From Pseudoalteromonas atlantica (GTDB lineage Bacteria; Pseudomonadota; Gammaproteobacteria; Enterobacterales; Alteromonadaceae): a stretch of DNA of 64,000 nucleotides. A program made the translations under genes and the position numbers. The notes under the pieces were generated by a model, which worked only from the letters and a program-made list of their open reading frames with translations, ran no database searches and was not told the DNA's origin. Positions 1 through 9,540 of the stretch are shown one piece after another (position 1 is the stretch's first letter; each line of letters starts with the position of its first letter). The stretch spans positions 19,231 through 83,230 of the forward strand of contig BJUT01000011.1 of assembly GCA_007988745.1 (NCBI GenBank). The letters run 5' to 3'.

Positions 1-388
1 CATTACTTGGGTCCAGCGCCTCTTCATCTAAGGTAGGAAAAGCACAGTTCATAAACATCACTGTACCTGTTACCTCTAAGCTTTGCGTGGAGCCAAATGC
101 AGCGGTACGATCGACATCTTTTGCAGCACGATACACCCAACTGCGCTCTGCTCGGTTAAACGGCATTTCTTCTCTATCGAGGGCAAAAAAGTACTGCCTA
201 AAAAACTCGCCTTGGCGCTCAAAAAAGTACCTAAAGCGGCCAATAACCGGGTAATTTCGCCTAATTGCATGCTTTGTTTGAGTAATATCACGAAAATAAA
301 AAACTATAACGGTAAGTACAATTAATCCTAATGCAACAATAAAAATACTCGCAAATACATCAATACTAAAAATAATAAAATCGCTCAT
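1..388 (-). CDS. FMN-binding glutamate synthase family protein, N-terminal part (cut by window edge)
   Basis: The reading frame is open from an ATG at 388 (preceded by AAGGGG) to the window edge, giving about 129 residues. It starts with one membrane segment (FIIFSIDVFASIFIVALGL), followed by RNYPVIGRFRYFFE, FRQYFFALDREEMPFNRAER and RAAKDVDRTAAFGS. I recognise this N-terminal region from stand-alone glutamate-synthase-like proteins (the GltB FMN/Fe-S domain behind an N-terminal anchor). In that family the FMN-binding barrel would lie in the missing part. The substrate of these stand-alone proteins is unclear, so glutamate synthesis should not be assumed. The family call is from recognition of the conserved N-terminal pattern, not from a search. 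Confidence 0.72.
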   Translation of the reverse strand, partial: MSDFIIFSIDVFASIFIVALGLIVLTVIVFYFRDITQTKHAIRRNYPVIGRFRYFFERQGEFFRQYFFALDREEMPFNRAERSWVYRAAKDVDRTAAFGSTQSLEVTGTVMFMNCAFPTLDEEALDPSN

Positions 389-414
389 CCAAGGCCCCTT
401 GATGGCTGTTTTTA

Positions 415-456
415 AAAATAAAAAAGGTGTTGCGTCAAAATGACACAACACCTTTC
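415..456 (-). terminator. Rho-independent terminator of the DUF885 gene
   Basis: A 10-bp perfect stem (AAAGGTGTTG at 423-432 pairs with 446-455) is followed on the minus strand by a T-rich tract. It lies just downstream of the leftward DUF885 gene that stops at 485 and separates it from the next leftward gene. Confidence 0.85.
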
Positions 457-484
457 GTTGTTCAAGGTTTATACCTTTAGATAA

Positions 485-2263
485 TTAGCTTTGTGCGTTT
501 TCAAGCTCAGCTTTTATATACAAACGAACTTGCTCTTCAAGCACTGATAACGGCACTGAACCATGACGCAATACTTGATGATGAAACTCACGAATATCAA
601 AACGTGGCCCAAGCGCTTGCTCGGCCTCTGTGCGTAAACGCTTAATAGTCAGCTCGCCAATTTTGTACGACAAAGCTTGCCCCGGCCACGAAATATAGCG
701 GTCGGTTTCGGTTTTAACATTGTGTAATGAAAGCGCCGTGTTTTCGCTCATAAAGTTCATAGCGCGCTCGCGGCTCCAACCGTACATGTGCATACCTGTA
801 TCAACCACTAAACGAGCTGCACGCCACATTTCATAGGTTAAACGGCCAAACCGGCTGTATGGGTCTTGGTAAAAGCCTGCTTCTATACCTAAGTATTCAG
901 AATAAAGCCCCCACCCTTCACCAAAAGCCGAAAGGTAGGCATCACGTCGGTAGCTTGGTAAGTTTTCAAGCTCTGCATTAAGCGATATTTGTAAATGATG
1001 CCCTGGTACGGCTTCGTGTAAGGTCAGCGCCTCTAATACATACAACGGGCGCTTATCTAGCGCATATGTATTAACCCAGTAATAACCTGCTTGATCGCTT
1101 CGGCTCGAGCCAACATAGCGACCTGTTGTATATTTAGGGGCTATATTTGCAGGTACAGGTGCAACGCCATAGGGCATACGTGGCAGTGTATGAAATAACT
1201 TAGGCAGCTGCGCGTCCATTTTTTTAGCTATATAAGCAGCTTCTTTTAATAGCTGCTCTGGAGTGGTGGCGTAAAATTGCGGATCGGTACGTAAAAAGTG
1301 GATAAAATCGGCAAACGTGCCTTCAAAGCCTACTTCTTTAATTATTGCCTGCATTTCACTGCGGATACGCGCCACTTCAGATAACCCCAGCTGATGTATT
1401 TCATCAATGCTCATATTTGTGGTGGTGTAATACTGTGCGCGGTTTTTATAAAACGCCTTGCCATTAGGGGTTTGCGAAATACCAATCGTAGTACGTGCAC
1501 CCGGCTGATATTGCGTAGTAAAAAATGTTAAATACGCTTTGTAAGAGGCAATAACATCGTTTTTTATGATGCGTTTAGCTTTTTGCTGCAACGCTTTAAA
1601 GTCGTTTTCACTTAGCCCTGCTGTGTTCGTTTTAAACGGGGAGTAAAAGTCTGACTGTGTTACATCATCTACTATGTATGCGCTTATTGAGTCTTCATAC
1701 CCAGCTAATACCGCTTGTGGCTGAGTAAGCCCCGTTTCGAGCCCCTTTTTCATCCAATGTATATTTTGCTCAAAAAAGCGCGGCACTTGTTCAAGGCGGG
1801 CTAAATACGTTTCTAACTGTTGTGGTTGCTTGTACTGCGAACTATTAATCATATAAGACAAGCTAGAATGGAACCCATACTCAGAAGTTAGCGGCATGTA
1901 GTGCGCATTAAATACATATTCATCAACACTGTTTTGTACTTGCGCACGAATAATACTGAGGTTAATACTGTTTTCACTTGAAAGCTGGTCGCTATCAATT
2001 GCATCTAAACGACTTAATAATGCTGTTTTTTCCTCATATTGCTGCTTTAAAAATTCAGCCGATAAATTAGGTAATAAATAGCCATCAACCCCTTCAGGCT
2101 GAGTGTAGGGATTAACACGTTTGCGGTAATCAACAATACTTTGCGCCACTTGTTCAAATTGTGTGTTTGCGTTGGGGCTTGTTAATGTACATGCGCTTAG
2201 CGTGCCAAAAAGTGATAGCACAAGCAGTGTGCGGCAAATTCGCGGGGGTAAGGAATAATTCAT
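485..2263 (-). CDS. DUF885 family lipoprotein, putative zinc metallopeptidase
   Basis: This encodes a protein of about 592 residues with a lipoprotein signal peptide: a hydrophobic stretch ending in the lipobox LSAC, so it is probably anchored in the outer membrane facing the periplasm. Near residue 416 is HEAVPGHH, the HExxxGHH-type motif typical of DUF885 proteins and taken to bind zinc; IEAGFYQDPYSRFGRL follows. DUF885 members are regarded as peptidases, but the substrate is unknown. The frame extends upstream to a GTG at 2296. The ATG at 2263 is preferred because it puts a normal-length basic n-region before the lipobox. The gene is monocistronic, with its own terminator. Confidence 0.85.
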   Translation of the reverse strand: MNYSLPPRICRTLLVLSLFGTLSACTLTSPNANTQFEQVAQSIVDYRKRVNPYTQPEGVDGYLLPNLSAEFLKQQYEEKTALLSRLDAIDSDQLSSENSINLSIIRAQVQNSVDEYVFNAHYMPLTSEYGFHSSLSYMINSSQYKQPQQLETYLARLEQVPRFFEQNIHWMKKGLETGLTQPQAVLAGYEDSISAYIVDDVTQSDFYSPFKTNTAGLSENDFKALQQKAKRIIKNDVIASYKAYLTFFTTQYQPGARTTIGISQTPNGKAFYKNRAQYYTTTNMSIDEIHQLGLSEVARIRSEMQAIIKEVGFEGTFADFIHFLRTDPQFYATTPEQLLKEAAYIAKKMDAQLPKLFHTLPRMPYGVAPVPANIAPKYTTGRYVGSSRSDQAGYYWVNTYALDKRPLYVLEALTLHEAVPGHHLQISLNAELENLPSYRRDAYLSAFGEGWGLYSEYLGIEAGFYQDPYSRFGRLTYEMWRAARLVVDTGMHMYGWSRERAMNFMSENTALSLHNVKTETDRYISWPGQALSYKIGELTIKRLRTEAEQALGPRFDIREFHHQVLRHGSVPLSVLEEQVRLYIKAELENAQS

Positions 2264-2600
2264 TTTAGTTTTACTTAACCATACAATAGATTTCACAAAA
2301 CTATCGTAGGCTGAGTAAATAGCAAGACAAATGCGATTAATCTCAATAACACACGCTTAATTGGAGCGGGTAAAATAAGCTGAATCCGCCTAAATTAAGC
2401 TAAATACGTGCTCTTTGATGATAAAATCAGCTATTAGGCAGCAAAAGTAAAAAATTAAGTTCACTAATACTGGTTTTTACTTTTAAATAGCCTGCTTAAC
2501 GATTATTGTAGTAAAAAAATAATAAAGCTTGGATGCATTGCCGCCTCATAGAAGAGTTATTTTAATGTGTAATTTAATGCGTACTTAGTTGGTAGTTAAA
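2264..2600. other. Divergent intergenic region
   Basis: This is the spacer between the leftward DUF885 gene and the rightward GGDEF gene, so promoters for both should lie here. The only structure I can point to is an 11-bp AT-only inverted repeat (AAAAGTAAAAA at 2443-2453, matched at 2474-2484). No coding potential or known RNA motif was seen. Confidence 0.4.
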
Positions 2601-3605
2601 ATGATGTTCCATGATTCCATGGCTGTAGCTCAAGAAAAAATGACGAATGTATGCCTGTTTTTAGAACGTCATACGCTGCCTCCCTCTCCGTTAAATTACC
2701 ACGTTGCCTATACCTATATTAGTAAAGTAAATCCTCAGCTAAATAACGCCATAGACGAGGCCATTACTAATAAAGCCCAAATTGATAGTATTTTGATTGA
2801 GCAGCTCTACTTTGAGTTTTTAAACGAAGGGCATACCACGCAAGTGGCAATGATTAATAACGTAAATGGGGTTATTGATTCATTGTCGCGCAATGCGCAA
2901 TCAACCGAAAAACAAATTGTTAGCTTTGCCGGCCAAGTAAGTGAGTGCATGCACACGCTTGATGAGAATAATATAGAGCAAAGCCGCCAAGCACTCGATA
3001 CGTTAAACACCCAATCAGCCACGTTACTTGAGCAACACAAGCACTTTAAACACGAGCTATATAAAGCTAAAAAGTTACACGAAAAAACCCAAAAACAGCT
3101 GGCGCAATTACGTAAGCAGCACATTATTGACTCACAAACGGGGCTGTATAAACGTCATTATTTAACGCAGCAAACCCAACTATGGAGCAACCAAGACAAA
3201 TCAATTTGCGCAATTGCTATTCAAATAGATAATTTAGATCATTTTGTAGATAATTACGGCGATATAATTGGCGAAGTTATTTTGAACAAAGTAGCTAAAC
3301 AAGTAAAAAAATATGTTTTTCAAAGTGGTTTACCTGGGCGCACAGCAAAGGACCAATTTACCGTATTACTGCCAGATATAGACCCCGAAACCGCCAATGT
3401 TATTGCTGAAAAAGTGCGTAATGGCGTAGAAAAGCTTCGTTTTGTTAGCTCAAAAAGCGGCACTAAGCTGCCTGGCATTAACTTATCTTTAGGCATAGCG
3501 CAGCAACTCAAAAATGATGACTTTAACCAGTTAGCTAAAAAAGCCTCGCAAGCGGCATTTAAAGCACGCTCACTGGGGCAAAGTAGCTTTACAGCTGGCC
3601 ACTAG
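2601..3605 (+). CDS. GGDEF-domain protein with degenerate active site
   Basis: The protein is about 334 residues and has no signal peptide or membrane segment. Residues 1-170 are helical, with a coiled-coil-like stretch (about 120-165), followed by a GGDEF fold from about 175 beginning DSQTGLYKRHYL. The signature GG(D/E)EF is replaced by AKDQF near residue 248, and no RxxD inhibitory site precedes it. By family knowledge it should neither make c-di-GMP nor be feedback-inhibited. It may instead act as a binding or scaffold protein, which is inference. The frame begins at a TTG (2589); ATG 2601 or 2604 is the more likely start, although no strong Shine-Dalgarno is visible. Confidence 0.85.
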   Translation: MMFHDSMAVAQEKMTNVCLFLERHTLPPSPLNYHVAYTYISKVNPQLNNAIDEAITNKAQIDSILIEQLYFEFLNEGHTTQVAMINNVNGVIDSLSRNAQSTEKQIVSFAGQVSECMHTLDENNIEQSRQALDTLNTQSATLLEQHKHFKHELYKAKKLHEKTQKQLAQLRKQHIIDSQTGLYKRHYLTQQTQLWSNQDKSICAIAIQIDNLDHFVDNYGDIIGEVILNKVAKQVKKYVFQSGLPGRTAKDQFTVLLPDIDPETANVIAEKVRNGVEKLRFVSSKSGTKLPGINLSLGIAQQLKNDDFNQLAKKASQAAFKARSLGQSSFTAGH

Positions 3606-3700
3606 GTTTTACGCTAAATTACCTGATAAATCATATTCAAATTGCACCTGCAGTATACAATCAAGTACACTAGTCTTTATTGCCACGATAGAGACTAACC

Positions 3701-4456
3701 ATGAACGAAACAGAGCAAAAGACCACGCATTTTGGCTATAAAACCGTAGCCGAAAACGATAAAGCCTCAATGGTTGCAGACGTATTTCACTCGGTTGCAG
3801 CAAAGTACGATGTAATGAACGATTTAATGTCTTTTGGTGTACATCGATTATGGAAACGTCAAACTATAGCCAGCTCAGGTGTGCGCAAAGGCCACCACGT
3901 CCTTGATTTAGCAGGCGGCACTGGCGACCTAACAGCAAAATTTAGCCAACTAGTCGGTGACACCGGCCAAGTGGTTTTAGGCGATATTAACTCATCAATG
4001 TTAAAAGTGGGCCGCGAAAAACTGCACAACTTGGGTTTAGTCGGCAATATCGACTACGTGCAAATGAATGCCGAAATGCTGCCATTTCCAGATAACAGCT
4101 TTGATGTGATCACGATTGCCTTTGGCCTACGTAATGTAACCGATAAAGACAAAGCTCTTCGCTCTATGTACCGTATATTAAAGCCAGGTGGACGTTTATT
4201 AGTATTAGAGTTTTCCAAACCTGAGCATGAAATTTTAAGTAAAGCGTACGATTTTTACTCGTTCAATCTATTACCAACTATGGGTAAAGTAGTGGCGAAC
4301 GATAGCGAGTCATACCAATACTTAGCTGAGTCGATTCGTATGCACCCAGACCAAGAAACCTTAAAAGCAATGATGGAAGAAGCAGGCTTTGAACAAACAA
4401 CGTATCAAAACCTAACCGGTGGTATTGTTGCACTGCACCGTGGTTTTAAATATTAA
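3701..4456 (+). CDS. ubiE: Ubiquinone/menaquinone biosynthesis C-methyltransferase UbiE
   Basis: This 251-residue class I SAM-dependent methyltransferase acts on the benzoquinol ring in ubiquinone synthesis and on demethylmenaquinol. The SAM-binding glycine loop [10 protein letters not shown] lies at about residues 68-77. The family signatures [18 protein letters not shown] and [14 protein letters not shown] are present. Its length matches E. coli UbiE. It is followed after 11 nt by ubiJ and then ubiB, the usual gammaproteobacterial order, and the three are probably co-transcribed. Confidence 0.97.
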   Translation: MNETEQKTTHFGYKTVAENDKASMVADVFHSVAAKYDVMNDLMSFGVHRLWKRQTIASSGVRKGHHVLDLAGGTGDLTAKFSQLVGDTGQVVLGDINSSMLKVGREKLHNLGLVGNIDYVQMNAEMLPFPDNSFDVITIAFGLRNVTDKDKALRSMYRILKPGGRLLVLEFSKPEHEILSKAYDFYSFNLLPTMGKVVANDSESYQYLAESIRMHPDQETLKAMMEEAGFEQTTYQNLTGGIVALHRGFKY

Positions 4457-4467
4457 GGCAGGCAGTT

Positions 4468-5151
4468 ATGGCGTTTGAGCAAAAAAGCGAGCAAGTGGTC
4501 GCAGCAAAACCCGATTCGCAGTTTTTTATGTTACCTAATTTTGTACTTTCGCTTATAGAGCGAGTGCTTAATAAGGTACTGCAACTCGACGCCACCTTAA
4601 TAGATAAGCTCAGTGCCGTTAAGCACAAACCATTAAAGGTCGAAATCCGCAATTGGCAGCAGCAAATAGTATTAACCTTTGATGGTAAACTATTACACCT
4701 TTACAGTGCCAGCGATGAAGATAGCGCAGAGTGTATGATCAGCGCAGATATAGATACACTTATGGCGCTTAAAGACCCAGCCATGCTTACACAGCTCATT
4801 CGTCAAGATAAGCTAGACCTGCAAGGCGACTTAAACGTCGCTCAGGCGTACAGCGCCGCATTTTCTGGGCTAGATATAGATTGGCCTGAGCAACTATCGC
4901 ACTATATTGGCGATGCGCCCGCACAACAACTTTACATACAGCTAAACGCTTTACGCAGTAAAGAGCGTAAAGCGCGTCAGCAAATTAGCACCACATTAAC
5001 CAGCCTATGCCAAGATGAGCTCGCTGTAACTATTCACCCTTTAGAGCTTGAACAATTTAAACAACAAAACCGAGTGTTAAAAGGGCAAGTGGCCGCTATT
5101 GAACAACGCATAAATGCATTAATCAACTCTTCTAACACCAACAGCCGCTAA
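4468..5151 (+). CDS. ubiJ: Ubiquinone biosynthesis accessory factor UbiJ
   Basis: This 227-residue SCP2-domain protein lies between ubiE and ubiB, where ubiJ is found in gammaproteobacteria. The SCP2 lipid-binding fold covers about residues 25-125 (LTFDGKLLHLYSASDED, then a segment with LIRQDKLDLQGDLNVAQAYS). The C-terminus (about 185-222) is a coiled coil (FKQQNRVLKGQVAAIEQRIN). UbiJ binds ubiquinone intermediates and scaffolds the cytosolic Ubi complex with UbiK, and it is not itself an enzyme. A purine-rich AGGCAGG precedes the ATG. The stop is 9 nt before ubiB. Confidence 0.93.
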   Translation: MAFEQKSEQVVAAKPDSQFFMLPNFVLSLIERVLNKVLQLDATLIDKLSAVKHKPLKVEIRNWQQQIVLTFDGKLLHLYSASDEDSAECMISADIDTLMALKDPAMLTQLIRQDKLDLQGDLNVAQAYSAAFSGLDIDWPEQLSHYIGDAPAQQLYIQLNALRSKERKARQQISTTLTSLCQDELAVTIHPLELEQFKQQNRVLKGQVAAIEQRINALINSSNTNSR

Positions 5152-5160
5152 GGATTTTTT

Positions 5161-6765
5161 GTGTCGACTGCTCGATTGTATTACATCACTAAAACATTAC
5201 TTAGCTACGGATTAGATGAGTTAATACCAAAACAAAAAATACCTTGGTACGCTAAAATTGCGCGTGGTAGCTTGTTTTGGTTACGTAACCAGCACAAAAA
5301 TAAGCCCGCGGGCTTGCGCCTGCGCTTAGCCTTGCAAGAGCTTGGCCCTGTGTGGATTAAGTTTGGCCAAATGCTTTCTACCCGCCGAGACTTACTTCCT
5401 CACGACATTGCGTTAGAGCTTGCTTTTTTGCAAGACCAAGTCGAGCCTTTTGAGGGCGAACTTGCCCAAAAAATAATTGAAAAAGCGCTCGAAATTAGCG
5501 ATATAAGCCAGTTATTTAGTGAGTTTTCGCAAACCCCATTGGCCTCAGCGTCTATTGCACAAGTGCATACTGCTAAGCTAGTTGATGCCCATAACAATAC
5601 CCAAGATGTTGTTATAAAAGTGATTAGGCCAAACATAAAAACACAAATTAATGCCGACTTAGCACTTATGGAAAAGCTCGCTAAAGTACTTGCCAATGTA
5701 CACAGCGAAGCAAAAAGGTTACGCCCTGTCGAGGTGGTGAAAGAGTATAAAAAAACCTTGTTAGATGAGCTCGATTTAATGCGCGAAGGCGCAAATGGCA
5801 TACAACTTAAGCGTAACTTTGAAGGCTCTGATTCGTTATATATCCCGGCTGTTTATAGCGATTATAGCCGCAGTAACGTTTTGGTTATGGAGCGTATTTA
5901 CGGAATCCCGGTCTCAGATACTGAGTCGTTAATTGCGCAAAATACCAATATGAAATTACTCGCTGAGCGCGGTGTAGAAGTGTTTTTTACGCAAGTATTT
6001 AGAGACAGTTTTTTTCATGCTGATATGCACCCTGGCAATATATTTGTCTCTCGCGAGCACCCTGAAAACCCCATGTATATTGGTATCGACTGTGGCATTG
6101 TTGGCACATTAAACAAAGAAGATAAACGCTATCTCGCTGAAAACTTTATCGCCTTTTTTAATCGTGACTACCGCCAAGTTGCTCAGCTACATGTTGACTC
6201 GGGCTGGGTTCCACCTGATACCAGCATAGAAGAGTTTGAATTTGCAATTCGTACCGTGTGCGAACCTATATTTAATAAGCCGCTGGCTGAGATATCGTTT
6301 GGCCATGTACTCGTTAATTTATTTAACACCGCACGCCGCTTTAACATGCAAGTACAGCCGCAGTTAGTATTATTACAAAAAACGTTATTATACGTTGAGG
6401 GCTTAGGGCGTCAGCTTTATCCTCAGCTTGATTTGTGGAAAACCGCTAAGCCATTTTTAGAAGATTGGGTAAAACAACAAGTTGGACCGTTATCAGTAAT
6501 GAAACAAATGTATGCTAACTTGCCATTTTGGGCTGAAAAAATGCCAGAACTACCTGATTTAATTTATCAAAATTTAAAACGTAGTCCGCAAATACAGCAT
6601 TCTCAGCCAAGTAAAGTGTCACACAAAGCGCTAGTACTTAGCCTATTTGGCAGTGCTACACTGATTGTATCGGCACTGTGTTATCTGCAGCACGACCTCA
6701 TAGCGGCAGGCGTAACATTAGCAGCGTCTGCAATTAGCTTTATTGTGGCGTGGCGTAACACATAA
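5161..6765 (+). CDS. ubiB: UbiB atypical kinase/ATPase for ubiquinone biosynthesis
   Basis: This 534-residue member of the ABC1/ADCK/UbiB family starts at a GTG 9 nt after ubiJ, behind AAGGA. It shows the family-specific KxGQ motif (KFGQ near residue 67), the alanine-rich loop ASASIAQVH (about 131), the kinase-like [10 protein letters not shown] (about 287-296) and the metal-binding IDCG (about 309). Two transmembrane segments lie at the C-terminus (about 497-515 and 517-532), as in E. coli UbiB. It is needed for ubiquinone synthesis, probably by extracting lipid intermediates from the membrane. Length and context are typical. Confidence 0.96.
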   Translation: MSTARLYYITKTLLSYGLDELIPKQKIPWYAKIARGSLFWLRNQHKNKPAGLRLRLALQELGPVWIKFGQMLSTRRDLLPHDIALELAFLQDQVEPFEGELAQKIIEKALEISDISQLFSEFSQTPLASASIAQVHTAKLVDAHNNTQDVVIKVIRPNIKTQINADLALMEKLAKVLANVHSEAKRLRPVEVVKEYKKTLLDELDLMREGANGIQLKRNFEGSDSLYIPAVYSDYSRSNVLVMERIYGIPVSDTESLIAQNTNMKLLAERGVEVFFTQVFRDSFFHADMHPGNIFVSREHPENPMYIGIDCGIVGTLNKEDKRYLAENFIAFFNRDYRQVAQLHVDSGWVPPDTSIEEFEFAIRTVCEPIFNKPLAEISFGHVLVNLFNTARRFNMQVQPQLVLLQKTLLYVEGLGRQLYPQLDLWKTAKPFLEDWVKQQVGPLSVMKQMYANLPFWAEKMPELPDLIYQNLKRSPQIQHSQPSKVSHKALVLSLFGSATLIVSALCYLQHDLIAAGVTLAASAISFIVAWRNT

Positions 6766-6844
6766 ACTAAGTGCTATTTATGCCACAGGGCGTATAATTA
6801 GTACTTAAAATAAACATTTAAGCATTTATCAGTTGGAGATAACC

Positions 6845-7099
6845 ATGGGGTTAGGTGGCATTAGTATTTGGCAATTATTGATTGTTTTAGCGATTATCGT
6901 ACTTCTTTTTGGTACTAAAAAACTACGCGGCATGGGTGGTGATTTAGGCGGTGCAGTAAAAGGGTTTAAAAAAGCCATGTCTGATGATCAAACTAAAGAG
7001 ACTGAAAGCGAAAAAGCAGAGCAAATCCAAGAGTCTCAAAAAGCAGCGCCAACACAGACACAAAGCACTGAAAAAACCAAAGACGATACTAAGGTTTAA
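6845..7099 (+). CDS. tatA: Sec-independent translocase subunit TatA
   Basis: This 84-residue protein has one N-terminal membrane helix ([17 protein letters not shown]), the hinge motif FGTKKL, and an amphipathic helix ([15 protein letters not shown]). The C-terminus is charged, glutamine-rich and probably disordered. TatA oligomerises to let folded twin-arginine substrates cross the inner membrane. The frame extends upstream to a TTG at 6833, but ATG 6845 is the start because GGAG (6835-6838) is correctly spaced and homologues begin at this point. tatB follows after 5 nt. Confidence 0.96.
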   Translation: MGLGGISIWQLLIVLAIIVLLFGTKKLRGMGGDLGGAVKGFKKAMSDDQTKETESEKAEQIQESQKAAPTQTQSTEKTKDDTKV

Positions 7100-7104
7100 G
7101 CAAT

Positions 7105-7434
7105 ATGGGAATGTGGGAGCTCGTTGTTGTTTTTATTGTTGGCCTAGTGGTACTTGGCCCTGAGCGGTTACCGGTTGCCATTCGCACCGTAATGCGCTGG
7201 GTAAAAACCGTTAAGTCGATGGCCAACTCAGTTAAAGCAGAAGTGAGTGAAGAGCTACGCATACACGAGCTTCACGAAAACCTAAAAAAAGCAGAGCAAC
7301 AAGAGCTTAAAGATTTAAGCCCTGAGCTACAACAATCGGTTGATGAACTGCAAAAAGCAGCGCAGTCGGTTACTCATAGCTATAAAAACACTTCAAGCAC
7401 GTCATCTAACGAACAACTCGATGAAAAAAAGTGA
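7105..7434 (+). CDS. tatB: Sec-independent translocase subunit TatB
   Basis: This 109-residue protein begins with a single membrane helix ending in LGPERLP, the hallmark that separates TatB from TatA. An amphipathic and then highly charged helical region follows (EELRIHELHENLKKAEQQEL). TatB pairs with TatC to form the receptor for twin-arginine signal peptides. It is somewhat shorter than E. coli TatB (171 residues), with the difference in the non-conserved C-terminus. It lies 5 nt after tatA and 48 nt before tatC. Confidence 0.95.
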   Translation: MGMWELVVVFIVGLVVLGPERLPVAIRTVMRWVKTVKSMANSVKAEVSEELRIHELHENLKKAEQQELKDLSPELQQSVDELQKAAQSVTHSYKNTSSTSSNEQLDEKK

Positions 7435-7482
7435 AATTAATTCCCCTATTTGTGGTCAACTTATTACGTGGTATAAAAAATA

Positions 7483-8223
7483 ATGTCTGAACAAGCTAAA
7501 TCAGGGTTCGTCGCTCACTTAATTGAGCTGCGCGATCGGCTTATTAAATCACTTTTTAGTATTTTAGTGATATTTATTGGCCTAGTGTATTTTGCCAATG
7601 ATATATATGAGTTTGTAGCCGCCCCTTTAGTCGCACATTTACCAAGCACTGCCACTATGATAGCTACCGATGTTACGGCACCGTTTTTTGCACCGTTTAA
7701 GCTAACGCTATTTGTCGCCTTGTTTGGCTCTATTCCGTGGATATTGCATCAAATTTGGGGATTTATAGCACCTGGCTTATACCAACACGAAAAACGCATG
7801 CTAATGCCAATTTTGGCCTCGAGTATTTTGCTATTTTATGGCGGTATCGCTTTTTGCTACTTTATAGTGCTTCCTATTATATTAGGCTTTTTTACTAGTG
7901 TAGGGCCGCAAATGATGACCCTAGCACCGGATATTAGTAGCTATTTAGGATTTGTACTTAAGCTATTTTTTGCATTTGGTGTGGCGTTTGAAATACCCGT
8001 AGCCATAATGTTGCTATGTTGGAGTGGCGCTACAACCACGCAGAGTTTAAAGCAAAAACGCCCTTATATTGTGGTTGGTGTATTTGTTGTGGCGATGTTT
8101 TTAACACCGCCCGATGTGTTATCACAAACACTATTAGCACTTCCTATGCTGCTTTTATTTGAGCTAGGGTTAATTTTAGCGAAATTTTATAGCGCTAAAG
8201 AACAACAGGAATCTGAGGAATAA
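7483..8223 (+). CDS. tatC: Sec-independent translocase subunit TatC
   Basis: This 246-residue inner-membrane protein has six predicted membrane segments. The cytoplasmic N-terminus FVAHLIELRDRLIKS is the conserved signal-peptide-binding face, and FLTPPDVLSQTLLALPMLLL is the conserved fifth/sixth helix region. TatC recognises the twin-arginine motif together with TatB. The length matches the family. The next gene begins 2 nt after the stop, so the operon continues into a secreted protein and tatD. Confidence 0.97.
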   Translation: MSEQAKSGFVAHLIELRDRLIKSLFSILVIFIGLVYFANDIYEFVAAPLVAHLPSTATMIATDVTAPFFAPFKLTLFVALFGSIPWILHQIWGFIAPGLYQHEKRMLMPILASSILLFYGGIAFCYFIVLPIILGFFTSVGPQMMTLAPDISSYLGFVLKLFFAFGVAFEIPVAIMLLCWSGATTTQSLKQKRPYIVVGVFVVAMFLTPPDVLSQTLLALPMLLLFELGLILAKFYSAKEQQESEE

Positions 8224-8224
8224 A

Positions 8225-8755
8225 ATGAAAAAACAACTACTCTCACTACTGGTTTTACTAAGCGCACCGACGTTTGCAGCGCAAGAAATTAACGTGCAAG
8301 CTTTGCAAGCATGTAGCTTTATTGAAAACGACTTTAACCGTTTACTATGTTATGACAACACAGTGGCAGGTAAACCACTTACTAAGCCTAGTGAGAAAAA
8401 AACCCTTACCCCACCAAAAGCCGTAACCAATGTATCGCCAAACGTAAGTGCACCTGTTGCAGCTGTTTCTAAAGCAGCGCCTGCTGCTAAAGCAGATGAT
8501 TTTGGCCTTGAGCATAAAGAGCTCACTAAAGATAAAGACGAAAATATCACAGCGTCAGTATCATCAGTTAGAAAAGCCCCTTATGGCGAGCTCATTATTA
8601 CCCTTGATAACGATCAGCAATGGCGTCAAATTGGTTCTGACAGTCTTAAATTAAAAGAGTCAGACACAGTAGTTATTAGCCGCGGTGTATTTAATTCTTT
8701 TTTACTTCGTAAAGATGGTCAAAACCGCTCAATCCGTGTGAAGCGCACTCAGTAA
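8225..8755 (+). CDS. Small secreted protein of unknown function (tatC-tatD spacer gene)
   Basis: This 176-residue protein has a clear Sec signal peptide (MKKQLLSLLVLLSAPTFA, cleavage before AQE). An N-terminal module with two cysteines follows (LQACSFIENDFNRLLCYD), then a proline/alanine-rich linker (about 55-95) and a C-terminal domain beginning ITASVSSVRKAPYGELIITL. The pattern resembles small periplasmic proteins distantly like the type VI accessory VasI, but no secretion cluster is near and I do not assign a function. The first cysteine is not in a lipobox. Its stop codon overlaps the tatD start, so the two genes are translationally coupled. Confidence 0.8.
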   Translation: MKKQLLSLLVLLSAPTFAAQEINVQALQACSFIENDFNRLLCYDNTVAGKPLTKPSEKKTLTPPKAVTNVSPNVSAPVAAVSKAAPAAKADDFGLEHKELTKDKDENITASVSSVRKAPYGELIITLDNDQQWRQIGSDSLKLKESDTVVISRGVFNSFLLRKDGQNRSIRVKRTQ

Positions 8756-9540
8756 TGACCTACACGTTAGTTGATGCAGGCGTTAATTTAACCAATCACC
8801 AGTTTGAAGGTGAGCATCAGGCCATTATTGCCCGCGCAAATGCCGCGGGCGTGCAAGCTATGTTACTGATCGGCTGCGATGTGCCTAGTAGCGAACAATC
8901 GCTTACATTAGCAAAACAATATAATCAGTTTTCTACTGCTGGCGTGCATCCACATGACGCCAAAGACGCCACCGATGAACTTGAAACCACTTTAACGCAG
9001 CTTGCTAGTAACGATTGCGTTGTGGCCATTGGTGAGTGTGGGCTTGATTATAATCGCGATTTTTCTCCTCGCGATATTCAGCGCAGCGTATTAAAACGCC
9101 AGTTAGCGTTAGCTGAAAAACTAAACCTACCTGTTTATTTACACGAACGTGACGCAAGCGAAGATATGCTAAATATTTTGGCTAACTATAACGTACGTGG
9201 CGTGCTGCATTGCTTTACGGGCAATGCCCAAGCACTTAAAGATTATTTAGAATTAGGCCTTTATATTGGCATTACTGGGTGGGTGTGTGACGAGCGCCGC
9301 GGTAAAGCATTGCAACAATTGGTGCCAAGTATCCCGCTTGAGCGGTTATTAATAGAAACCGATGCGCCTTTTTTAATTCCACGCACAATAAGCCCTAAAC
9401 CAAAATCACGTAAAAATGAGCCCGCTTATCTTAGCTATGTGTGTGAAACACTCGCTAAGCTTTATAACGTTGAACCAAGTACTATTGCCACCCATAGTAC
9501 GGCTAACTTTTATAGCTTATTTGATATAGCAGGTCGCTAA
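8755..9540 (+). CDS. tatD: TatD family metal-dependent DNase
   Basis: This 261-residue TIM-barrel hydrolase has the TatD metal ligands in GVHPHDA, GECGLDYNRD, YLHERDA, HCFTGN and IETDAPFL. The N-terminus VDAGVNLTNHQF lacks the HxH of paralogues such as YcfH and matches true TatD, which supports the gene symbol. TatD is a Mg-dependent 3'-5' exonuclease with a suggested role in DNA repair, and it is not required for Tat transport. Its ATG overlaps the previous stop codon, and its own TAA overlaps the next ATG. Confidence 0.95.
   Translation: MTYTLVDAGVNLTNHQFEGEHQAIIARANAAGVQAMLLIGCDVPSSEQSLTLAKQYNQFSTAGVHPHDAKDATDELETTLTQLASNDCVVAIGECGLDYNRDFSPRDIQRSVLKRQLALAEKLNLPVYLHERDASEDMLNILANYNVRGVLHCFTGNAQALKDYLELGLYIGITGWVCDERRGKALQQLVPSIPLERLLIETDAPFLIPRTISPKPKSRKNEPAYLSYVCETLAKLYNVEPSTIATHSTANFYSLFDIAGR

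Noticed and set aside
8225-8755. Type VI secretion role for the small protein between tatC and tatD
   Set aside because: Only a loose resemblance to VasI-like proteins. No type VI genes are in the window, and its context is the tat operon.
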